DNA from: UBA11986 sp031402435
GTDB lineage: Bacteria; Bacteroidota; Ignavibacteria; UBA10030; UBA6906
Assembly (NCBI GenBank): GCA_031402435.1
Contig: JANNSJ010000018.1
Location: forward strand, 62,001 to 126,000
DNA: 64,000 nucleotides
Direction of reading: 5' to 3'
Numbering within the stretch: position 1 is the stretch's first letter; every line of letters starts with the position of its first letter. Positions 42,386-50,600 of the stretch are shown here, piece after piece. A program made the position numbers and the translations under genes. Below the pieces are notes generated by a model that saw nothing but the letters and a program-made list of their open reading frames with translations, was not told the DNA's origin and did no database searches.

Positions 42386-43810
42386 ATGAAACGAATAGTT
42401 ATTCTTATTGCGCTGCAGTGCTTGGCCATGGCCAAAGTTCATCCTCAGCCCCTTTTGCTTCCCTGGTACGATACGGGTAGTTCAGGTGGTACGTCAACCG
42501 CAGGGCAATTTGTTCTCCAATCGTCATTTGGACTTCCGAACGCCCAAGTGTCGCATGCCGGTTCGCTCACCCTTGAAGAAGGCTTTCTTCCCGGGGTTCG
42601 CTTGCTATCAGGAAACTCTGTAACAAGTCAGGTTATTGTTGAAGCTGGATGGAACATGGTTTCAGTTCCACTCGTGGTTGCAGACTATCGGAAAACCACG
42701 CTGTTCTCAAATGCAATTTCCTCAGCGTATGCCTTCGTTGACACGCTCGGTTATGTTACAAGAGATACGCTTCAAAATGGCATCGGATACTGGATCAAGT
42801 TTCCAACAACTCAACTGATTAACATGACGGGCACGAGCTTGGTTGTCGATACAATTGATGTTCTGCAAGGGTGGAACATGGTTGGCCCTATTTCGTATCC
42901 TGTCCTTACTTCTTCAGTAATGGCCATTCCCCCAGTTGCCATCGTAAGCAATTTCTATGGTTTCTCCCCAGGTGGCGGATACACTTCAAAGGACACCCTT
43001 CAACCAGGCAAAAGTTACTGGGTAAAAGTCAGCAATGCTGGACAACTTGTGATGTACTCTGGTTCTGTATTCCGAGCATCTGACCAAGCCATGCCGAGTG
43101 CGAAGAGTAGTGGCTCTGAAATCGTCAAAGGGTCAGACAAAGATGGGAAGGTTGGGACGGTTTTGTTTCGAACTGAGAAGGGAGAGCTTGGAAAACTTCA
43201 CCTGTGGCAAAGAACGGAACCTGTTGATCTAACCAGCAAGGAATTACCACCCATACCTCCCGATGGTACTTTTGACTTAAGGTTTCAATCTCAACGAGCG
43301 ATTGAAGCTGTGAACATAAACGAGAAAACAGATTGGGAGTTCAACGTTCTCCTGGCTTCAGTGAGTATGCCACTGACGATTGAACCGAGCGTTGAGCAGA
43401 TCGCAGGCGAGGTTATTCTGGAAGTTGTTTTCGCAGAAAAGGGGCCTATGCGTTATCCTTTGTCGCGCGAACCTATTATGATCGAAGAAAACATAGTCGC
43501 AGCGAGGCTTATCATCTCCTTGGACCCGCAGCCACAAGTGCCTCATGAGTTTGTGTTGGATCAGAACTACCCGAACCCGTTCAATCCCACAACACAGATC
43601 AAGTTCTCGGTGGCGAATGCGGGGCGTGCAACGGTCGAGATGTTCAATGTTCTCGGGCAAAGGGTGAAGACTCTCTTCAACGAGAATGCTGAACCGGGCA
43701 GGTACTACACTTTGAATGTCGATGCGACACATATGGCGAGCGGAGTGTACTTCTACCGGCTGCAGAGTGCAGCGAGATTTGAAACAAGAAAAATGATGCT
43801 GTTGAAATAA
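42386..43810 (+). CDS. T9SS-secreted surface protein, unknown function
   Basis: 474 residues from ATG 42386, behind GGAGA. Signal peptide MKRIVILIALQCLAMAKVHP. Two related modules (AGWNMVSVPLVVADY... and QGWNMVGPISYPV...), each with a GYW(I/V)K text (GIGYWIKFPT, GKSYWVKVSN), look like duplicated beta domains. C-terminal T9SS domain: LDQNYPNPFNP, MFNVLGQRVKTL, GVYFYRLQS. Follows the tail-fibre-like gene by 56 bp; the two may form one unit with the SGNH gene. Confidence 0.8.
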   Translation: MKRIVILIALQCLAMAKVHPQPLLLPWYDTGSSGGTSTAGQFVLQSSFGLPNAQVSHAGSLTLEEGFLPGVRLLSGNSVTSQVIVEAGWNMVSVPLVVADYRKTTLFSNAISSAYAFVDTLGYVTRDTLQNGIGYWIKFPTTQLINMTGTSLVVDTIDVLQGWNMVGPISYPVLTSSVMAIPPVAIVSNFYGFSPGGGYTSKDTLQPGKSYWVKVSNAGQLVMYSGSVFRASDQAMPSAKSSGSEIVKGSDKDGKVGTVLFRTEKGELGKLHLWQRTEPVDLTSKELPPIPPDGTFDLRFQSQRAIEAVNINEKTDWEFNVLLASVSMPLTIEPSVEQIAGEVILEVVFAEKGPMRYPLSREPIMIEENIVAARLIISLDPQPQVPHEFVLDQNYPNPFNPTTQIKFSVANAGRATVEMFNVLGQRVKTLFNENAEPGRYYTLNVDATHMASGVYFYRLQSAARFETRKMMLLK

Positions 43811-43825
43811 TTCAATCTTTATCCC

Positions 43826-43853
43826 GTAGGGGCGTATTGCCATACGCCCCTAC
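43826..43853. repeat. 28-bp palindromic repeat (GTAGGGGCG...CGCCCCTAC)
   Basis: GTAGGGGCGTATTG and CCATACGCCCCTAC form an almost perfect palindrome 15 bp after the T9SS gene. The same family, with a different centre, is inside the hybrid sensor gene at 50691-50718. Confidence 0.85.
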
Positions 43854-43960
43854 AAGAGCATGAAGAGAGATTGTTCCGCTTCTCAGAATCCCGCTCGTGA
43901 GCGGAATCCAGAGGCGGGACTTCGCCTTGAGAAGCAGGCTCGCAATGACAGTCGAAAACA

Positions 43961-43993
43961 AAAAGCCCCGTGTATTAATGCACGGGGTTTTTC
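43961..43993. terminator. Rho-independent terminator, probably bidirectional
   Basis: CCCCGTG, an 8-base loop, CACGGGG, then TTTTT on the plus strand and AAAAA before the stem. It stands next to the aldolase-tail remnant just as the terminator at 54.03 kb stands next to the intact aldolase gene. Confidence 0.8.
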
Positions 43994-44013
43994 ATTTGCG
44001 TTGATGATGAAGG

Positions 44014-44073
44014 CTATGCGATCGTCACTTCCTTCGCCAGGTACACATCCTGAATCGTGTTCAGAATCTTCAC
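44014..44073 (-). pseudogene. 3'-end remnant of a class I fructose-bisphosphate aldolase gene
   Basis: The minus strand reads VKILNTIQDVYLAKEVTIA and TAG. This is identical but for one residue to the last 19 residues of the intact aldolase at 54.1-55.1 kb, with only a few nucleotide differences. Nothing of the rest of the gene is present. Confidence 0.85.
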
Positions 44074-44198
44074 TTACATCAGGGCCTCGACCCCTTGATT
44101 GTCTCAAGTGGTTGCTTACGATTTTCGAGTTCCACTCAGCATTCCCCTCTGCGGATCGTATCTCGTTTTGAGCGAGAGCATTAGGAACCGTTTCGAGA

Positions 44199-44236
44199 TG
44201 GAACCCCAGTTATAACCTTTGGAACAGCAGTGATAG
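44199..44236 (+). promoter_or_regulatory. Paired half-site operator (site 1), candidate for the hybrid sensor
   Basis: Half-site TGGAACcccaGTTATAA at 44199 and half-site TGGAACAgcAGTGATAG at 44220, 21 bp apart. It matches site 2 (52123) at nearly all bases outside the short variable gaps. It lies 70 bp before the LuxR-type ORF and about 350 bp before the beta-helix gene. Confidence 0.65.
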
Positions 44237-44306
44237 GCACCTTCCTCGCCAGGCAGTATATTGATGGCATGCTAACCCATTCAGGCTACTCACGACATGG
44301 CACCGA

Positions 44307-44543
44307 ATGCAAGAGAACTTGACGAATGAGCCCCTTCACGACTTTCGGCTGACCCAGCGAGAGGAGCAAGTTGCAGCACTGCTGGCGACAGGGCTGACGG
44401 CGAAAAACACTGCCGCACGGTTGAAGATTTCATCCGAAACCGTCCGCTCGCACACGAGAAGTATCTATCTGAAGCTCAGAGTGAGAAACAAAGTCGAACT
44501 GGCCGGGAGAATGTTCCACATGCAGCAACAGAGATTGAAATAG
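44307..44543 (+). CDS. Stand-alone LuxR-type HTH protein (possible regulator fragment)
   Basis: 78 residues from ATG 44307. It consists almost entirely of a LuxR-type helix-turn-helix: LTQREEQVAALLATGLTAKN, ISSETVRSHTRSIYLKLRV. There is no receiver or ligand-binding domain. Such small proteins can be functional (GerE-like) or can be remnants of NarL-type regulators. It is directly downstream of operator site 1 and 46 bp upstream of the T9SS beta-helix gene, so it could be regulated with it. Confidence 0.6.
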   Translation: MQENLTNEPLHDFRLTQREEQVAALLATGLTAKNTAARLKISSETVRSHTRSIYLKLRVRNKVELAGRMFHMQQQRLK

Positions 44544-44589
44544 CAAATCACCAACTCACGTAAGGTTCACTATTCTTCAAGGAGGTTAT

Positions 44590-46665
44590 ATGAAGAGAAT
44601 TCTCTTCACCATTCTGGTTGCCCTCACAGGCGCGCTCTTTTCTACCGTAGGACTGTGTGAGGGGGATGTCAAAGCGCAGCAACACCTTCCATTGGCTCAA
44701 GGCGCGTCCGCACAACCCCCTGACGTTGATGCTCCAGCGGAACGTATTGGCCTTCTCCTCGGCAAGACTTTCAAGCCTGGTTTTGAGCAACCACAAGAGA
44801 CTCCGGTCAGACCGCGGATTGAGATGTCCGGGTTGCTGGGCATACTGCGTCGTGTGCCCCAGCAATATCCAACCATCCAAGCCGGCATCAACGCCTCGGT
44901 CCACGGTGACACGGTGCTCGTTTCTGAAGGAACCTACTTCGAGAATATCAAGTACCGGGGGAAGAGGATTATCATTGCGAGTTTGTACTTGCTCGATCAG
45001 GACACGTCGCACATCTCACGAACAATCATCGACGGCAGTCAGGGTGTGGATACCGGGTCGGTTGTCTGTTTTGTTTCAGGAGAGGACACAAACTCTGTCC
45101 TATGCGGGTTCACCGTGCGGGGTGGATACGGGACATACATTCCTGCGTGGGAGGAAGCTGATGGAGGCGGGGTGTTTCTCTGGCAATCTGGTGGCAGGCT
45201 GGTTCGAAACATCATTACCGGCAATAATGTCGAGGCCCCCAATGCCTGGGGCGGTGGAGTTTCTATTGCCGGCCTCACGAACCTTGGGCAGACGTTGATC
45301 ATGGAACAGAACATTGTCAGAAGGAATACCGTTACGGGATATGCCGGAATTGGATACGGAGGCGGAGTGGGTGTGTTCCTGTCGCAGTTCCGCCTGATTG
45401 GGAATGTCTTTGACCATGATTCCAGTCGCGGTCTTCGCGAAGCCGGCGGCGGCGGTGTTATCATTAATCAAACCACGGGCAATCAACAGGTGGACGTAAT
45501 TCGTGGCAACGTATTCAAGACCAATGCCGTCGTTGGAGATTCGCTTAGCATATCGGGTGGCTTGGTCCTGTTGTATACAGGGGCAACGGTTATCGACAAC
45601 AATTTTTTTGAGGAAAATACTGTGACCAGCTTGCACTCCATTGCATATGGAGGAGGGGTGGCTGTATGGGAGAACAGCGCCGCAACCCCGGAGAAGCAAA
45701 TCACCGGGAATACTCTCAGACGGAATCATGTGTTCAGTCCGAACGGATATGCCCGTGGTGGTGCCTTGGTGAACGTTCGAAGCACGGCTAAGATCGGAGG
45801 GAATCAGTTGCAGGACAATAGCATTGATGCCGGCATCAGTTCGGTTGGCGGAGGGATCTATGCCAACGCCTGGGGGGGTCTGATGGAGAACAATATTGTC
45901 ACTGGCAACAGAGGGCAATACGGTGGAGGGTTCGGTCACTTTGGCGTTCCTCCCTCAGGTGTCACCCAGGCGATAGTGAACAACACGGTGTGCAGTAATT
46001 TGGCAGAGTTCGGTGGTGGGCTTTACGGTGGCGACAACACAACATCGATTCTCCTCAATAACATCCTCTGGGATGACAGCTCCTCGAACGGAGAGATCTA
46101 TTCAACTGGTACCATTGAGGCACACTATTCGAACATCGAAGGTGGATGGAGCGGAGGTACGGGCAACATCAACGAGAACCCGATGTTTGCTGATACGCTG
46201 TATCGCCTGGCGAATGCGAGTCCATGCATCGGTGCAGGCAGGGACTCTGTACAGATTGCCGGAACCTGGTATCGCTCGCCCACACGCGACTTCAGCGGCA
46301 ATCCGAGGCCGATGCCCAGTGGCAGTCCGCATGACATGGGAGCGTGGGAGAATCTTCGCGGCACTCCAACGAGTGTTGAAGATGGGCGAGCAGACCTGCC
46401 GTCTGTGTTTGAGCTTGCACAGAACTATCCCAACCCCTTCAACCCAGTAACAATTATCAATTATCAATTGCCAATTGTCAATTGGGTAACGTTGAAGGTG
46501 TACGATGTTCTTGGCCGTGAAGTCGCGACTCTGGTGAACGAAGTGAAGCAGCCGGGAACGTACACGGTGCAGTTTGATGCGGCCGGGCTTGCGAGCACGG
46601 TATACTTCTACCGTCTGCAAGCTGGAAGCTTTGCTGAAACAAAGAAACTCCTGGTGTTGCGGTAG
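44590..46665 (+). CDS. T9SS-secreted right-handed beta-helix protein
   Basis: 691 residues from ATG 44590, behind AAGGAGGT. Signal peptide MKRILFTILVALTGALFSTV. From about 95 the text is that of a pectate-lyase-like beta-helix: YPTIQAGINASVHGDTVLVS, TYFENIKYRGKRIIIAS, then many N-I-V/GGGV turns (NIITGNNVEAPNAWGGGVSI, MENNIVTGNRGQYGGGFG). T9SS domain at the C-terminus: LAQNYPNPFNP, VYDVLGREVATL, TVYFYRLQAG. A role in polysaccharide binding or cleavage is usual for this fold, but no catalytic residues can be assigned. The sorting domain contains an unusual stretch encoded by CAATTATCAATTATCAATTG-type repeats. Confidence 0.85.
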   Translation: MKRILFTILVALTGALFSTVGLCEGDVKAQQHLPLAQGASAQPPDVDAPAERIGLLLGKTFKPGFEQPQETPVRPRIEMSGLLGILRRVPQQYPTIQAGINASVHGDTVLVSEGTYFENIKYRGKRIIIASLYLLDQDTSHISRTIIDGSQGVDTGSVVCFVSGEDTNSVLCGFTVRGGYGTYIPAWEEADGGGVFLWQSGGRLVRNIITGNNVEAPNAWGGGVSIAGLTNLGQTLIMEQNIVRRNTVTGYAGIGYGGGVGVFLSQFRLIGNVFDHDSSRGLREAGGGGVIINQTTGNQQVDVIRGNVFKTNAVVGDSLSISGGLVLLYTGATVIDNNFFEENTVTSLHSIAYGGGVAVWENSAATPEKQITGNTLRRNHVFSPNGYARGGALVNVRSTAKIGGNQLQDNSIDAGISSVGGGIYANAWGGLMENNIVTGNRGQYGGGFGHFGVPPSGVTQAIVNNTVCSNLAEFGGGLYGGDNTTSILLNNILWDDSSSNGEIYSTGTIEAHYSNIEGGWSGGTGNINENPMFADTLYRLANASPCIGAGRDSVQIAGTWYRSPTRDFSGNPRPMPSGSPHDMGAWENLRGTPTSVEDGRADLPSVFELAQNYPNPFNPVTIINYQLPIVNWVTLKVYDVLGREVATLVNEVKQPGTYTVQFDAAGLASTVYFYRLQAGSFAETKKLLVLR
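46449..46485. repeat. CAATTATC/CAATTG microrepeats inside a sorting-domain coding region
   Basis: Overlapping copies of CAATTATCAATTG, CCAATTG and TCAATTG occupy about 37 bp and encode NYQLPIVNW in the T9SS domain. Such runs are found as mobile-looking in-frame insertions in proteins of this phylum. Confidence 0.6.
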
Positions 46666-46681
46666 AACTATTGATGAACTA

Positions 46682-46924
46682 TTAGACGAAGAGGAGTGGG
46701 CGCAACTGGTCTTCCGGAACGTACTGGCTTGCTTGACGGAAGATTGCCCTTACTGTGCCAGAGTCGAGTTCTTTGTGGCGAGGAACGGTAAGCGTCTGTC
46801 GTTGGCCAGCAACTGTTACACGCCGGAGTTTCACATGTGAGCCGCGTTGCGAGTGGATAGCGAAACCGAAGGATGCGAGAATCGAGATGATCTCGTCGCC
46901 CGAAAGGCGCTTCGGTCTAGACAT
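46682..46924 (-). CDS. hicA: HicA-family mRNA interferase toxin
   Basis: 80 residues. The family text SGDEIISILASFGFAIHSQR, GSHVKLRR and LTVPRHKELDSGTVRAIFRQ is clear; H30 in GSHVKL is the catalytic histidine of HicA RNases with a dsRBD-like fold. It overlaps the antitoxin gene upstream by 8 bp. The order antitoxin then toxin is less common than hicA-hicB but known. It is convergent with the beta-helix gene, 16 bp away. Confidence 0.85.
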   Translation of the reverse strand: MSRPKRLSGDEIISILASFGFAIHSQRGSHVKLRRVTVAGQRQTLTVPRHKELDSGTVRAIFRQASQYVPEDQLRPLLFV

Positions 46925-47150
46925 AGGCAGGTTCCAACTCCATTGTTATAAGGAGGGTCGGATTTGGTGCAAGGCCGAACTCTTCGAGATCTTCACCATC
47001 CAAATGCAAAGCAACGGCCTCTTGGAGGTTGCTGATGGTTTCGTCGACTGTTTTGCCCTGGGTAACAACATTGATCTCTTTGCATTCGGCGACGTACAGT
47101 TCATCACCCTTGCGGATAAATGCCTTGATCGTGTGCTGAAGTTGAGCCAT
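46917..47150 (-). CDS. hicB: HicB-family antitoxin
   Basis: 77 residues. LQHTIKAFIRKGDELYVAEC, VVTQGKTVDETISNLQEAV and ALHLDG are the HicB RNase-H-like core. It has no separate DNA-binding domain after the core, so autoregulation would need another factor or the complex. It overlaps hicA by 8 bp and is translated first. Confidence 0.85.
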   Translation of the reverse strand: MAQLQHTIKAFIRKGDELYVAECKEINVVTQGKTVDETISNLQEAVALHLDGEDLEEFGLAPNPTLLITMELEPAYV

Positions 47151-47227
47151 GTGACCCTTTCGTGACGGGATAACTGGATAGCAGTGTAGTGAAATGCAGA
47201 GTGATATTCAAGTCATCGTGTGCTCGC

Positions 47228-47377
47228 CGCGAAGTCGCAACGCTGGTGGATGGGGTAAGGCAATCTGGAACGTACAGAGTGGAATGGAATGGCTCGGGTG
47301 TTGCCAGCGGTGTGTATTTTTACAGGCTCCAAGCGGGTGGTCTTGTAGAGACGAAGAAGATGATGTTGTTGCGGTAG
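47228..47377 (+). pseudogene. Orphan T9SS sorting-domain remnant
   Basis: The frame reads REVATLVDGVRQSGTYRVEW, then ASGVYFYRLQAGG and ETKKMMLLR with a TAG. This is the second half of a T9SS domain; the QNYPNPFNP half and any upstream gene are missing. HicBA lies between this piece and the intact T9SS gene at 44.6-46.7 kb, which suggests insertion or recombination. Confidence 0.75.
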
Positions 47378-47403
47378 CATTTCGTCGTATCGCTTCGCAA
47401 GCA

Positions 47404-47443
47404 AAAGCGTCCCGCACATCGTGCACGGGACGCTTGCCTTTTT
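47404..47443 (+). terminator. Rho-independent terminator
   Basis: AGCGTCCCG, an 11-base loop, CGGGACGCT, then TGCCTTTTT. It follows the T9SS remnant by about 30 bp and isolates the hybrid-sensor gene. Confidence 0.75.
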
Positions 47444-47656
47444 CGCGCCCGGATCTGGATGATACCGCCAACGTTGATGAGAGGTGATATGGGCTTGCGG
47501 AGAGTCACTGGTATCGGGGAAAGGCAATGGAACTTTGCTCTTACTTCAAGGGGATCATCCACCTTGCTTGTCTCAACCGCTTTCGCTACGTTTCTTCCAC
47601 AATTCTGCTGCCACTGTTGTTGCTGCACACCGTACTTCTTTGAACGAGAGTTCTTG

Positions 47657-50600
47657 ATGGTTACTCACTCTCATCTTCGGTTGATAGTTTACGCCTTGGG
47701 TGCAGCGTTGCTGCTATCCTGTGTTTTTGCGACGGCCTTTTCCCAACCCACCGATTTCCAATTCGAACGCCTCACAATCAAGGATGGACTATCGAATAAC
47801 AGGGTCATATCCATATGCCAGGATAGTCTCGGCTTCATGTGGTTCGGGACGGAGGACGGATTGAATCGGTACGACGGGCGCACAATCAAAGTGTACCGAC
47901 GGATCGAAGGAGACAGCACTTCGCTGCAATTCAATTATGTGCGGGCTATTCATACGGATCAGAACGGAAATCTGTGGGTGGTCGCAGGGGCCCTTCACAG
48001 ATATGACAGGGAAAACGATAGGTTCATCAGATATTCACCCGACCCTGACAGTCCGAAGAGCCCTCAGGGACACGTGATGTGCGTTTTCATCGATCAGTAC
48101 GGAATTCTATGGATTGGCAGTGAAGCTGGTCTCGACAGATTTGATCCCGGCACGGAAGTCTTCAGCCGGATAGATATCGGTGGTCCAATGACAATTCTGT
48201 CGATGGCAGACGATCATGATGGAAATCGCTGGCTTGGAACCAACCTTCCCATGGTGATCAGGCTGAACAAGAACACACTCCAATTTGAACGCCTTCCAGA
48301 TCCCCGTCTTCTAGAAGTCCACCAGCTCTATGCAGACAAGTCGATAGTCTGGATAGCGGATGGGACGGGACTCTATCAGGTCAATCCTCAGGGCAAACCT
48401 AAAGTAGATAGTACAAGACGTGGTTCGGTGATGGCGGTTTGCGAAGACGGTGAGGGGAGATTCTGGTTAGGGACGTTTAGCGAAGGACTGGAACTGTTTG
48501 ATCGAACTACTCGCTCGTCAATTACATTCAGCCACAGTTCCTCGGATTCAAGGAGTCTCTGCAGCCCCTTCATCGAAGGGCTGCATGTCGATCGGCAGGG
48601 AAATCTCTGGGTTGCTACCTCGCATGGTATCAGCTTCCTAAGCAATTGGAGGAAGAAGTTCAGGCACTTTGTGCACAACACAGACAATCCCAACTCAGTT
48701 GTGGATGGAGAAGTCCATGCGATAATGGAAGACTCTCGTGGCGACCGATGGATTGGCACATGGGGAGGTGGGTTGAGTCGATGGGATCATCGAACAGGGA
48801 TTCTCCAGAATTACAAACAAGAAGGTGGTCTGCAACCGTGGCTTTCTGATCTCTACGAAGACCGGAACGGTACGGTGTGGATCGGGTCAAATGGATTCGG
48901 GGGCCTTCTAAGGTGGGATCAACAATCAAAGACCTTTTCCCAAGTGTCCTTGGATGTTCCCGGGAAGCGGAGAAACGCGGCCGTTGCGATTCTGGAGGAT
49001 AGCCATGGCGCGTTCTGGGTTGGAACGGGCGATGGAGTGTGGGTATACGATAGACGAACAGGAGGAAAACGGTGGTACACCATTGACACCGCGGGTTCGC
49101 GGCAGGTTTGGGAAATCTACGAAGACCATGGGCGGAGAATCTGGTTAAGCACATCAAGCGCCAGCGGCGGTTTGTACGAATACGATCGTGTTCACGACCG
49201 GTTCGTCCGGCAACATGACGTGGCTGCATGGTCAATCCATGAAGATAGAACAAACAGGATGTGGCTAGGCACGTCGCAAGGGTTGATGCGCTTTGACCAG
49301 AACTCAGATTCGCTCGTTTCCGTGCTGACGGATAGCAATGGACTCAGCGGAGAGAATGTCTTCGGGATACTGGAAGATAATCAGAGCAACCTGTGGCTCA
49401 GCACAAACAAAGGGCTGACAAAGTTTAATCCCGATTCACGTGCGCTTCGGAACTACGGTATCAATGATGGATACCCATTCTCTGGAATCACGCATCAAGG
49501 ATACGGATACCATGGATACCACAAGGGAAGGAATGGAGAGATGATGTTCGGTGTTGGGAATGGCTTTGTGGTGTTTCATCCCGATGATATCAGGGATAAT
49601 CCCAATGTCCCTGCGATTGTGATTACTGACTTCAAATTGTTTAATGAGTCAGTTGGGATTGCCCCGGATTCACCTTTGAAAACGAATATCACTGAAGCCA
49701 AATCCATCTCTCTCTCCCACAACCAGAATATCATCTCATTTTCGTTTTCGGTGTTGGATTATACAATTACCGCAAACAATAAGTATGCGTACCAACTTGA
49801 GGGCTTTGACGAGGACTGGGTGCATGTCGGTACACGCAACTTTGCTCAGTATACAAACCTCTCACCCGGTAAGTATACTTTCAAAGTGAAGGGTTCAAAC
49901 AGTGACGGGGTGTGGAACGAGAGGGGGACGTTTATCAACATCATCATCACTCCGCCCTGGTGGAAGACAATATGGGCATATCTTGGATACGGTTTTGTGA
50001 TCGTTGGCCTGTTCTACTCCATTCGCCGGTCCGAGAAGCACCGGGACGGATTGAAGCATCAAGCTGAGCTTGAACATGCTCGGGCGGAGAGCCTTCAGGA
50101 AGTCGATAGCCTGAAGAGTCGCTTCTTTGCCAACATCTCGCACGAGTTCCGCACGCCGCTCACGCTGATACTGGGACCAATTAGCAAATGGCGAGAGTTG
50201 TTGGCGAGGATGGGAACGATCCAACGTCATCCTGAGCGCACCCTGAGCGAGCGAAGCGAACCGAAGGGGGAGTCGAAGGATGTTCTGAGCAGGGAACATG
50301 CTTCGACTCCGTCCCAACTGGGAAGCGTTGAGACTGCGCTCAGCATGACGCGTATAGTTGGTGAATTGCCCACCGACCTCGGAATGATGGAGCGCAATGC
50401 CCAACGTCTCCTCCGCCTCATCAACCAACTGCTCGATCTCTCCAAGTTAGAGGGCGGAGCAATGAAGCTGCAGGCAAGCCGGGGAAACATCGTTGCCTTC
50501 GTGAAAGGCCTTGCGTCCTCATTTGAATCATCGGCTAACGTAAGAAGAGTTACAATCGACATTCGGGCAGAGAGAGATGACGTTGAAATGTACTTCGACA

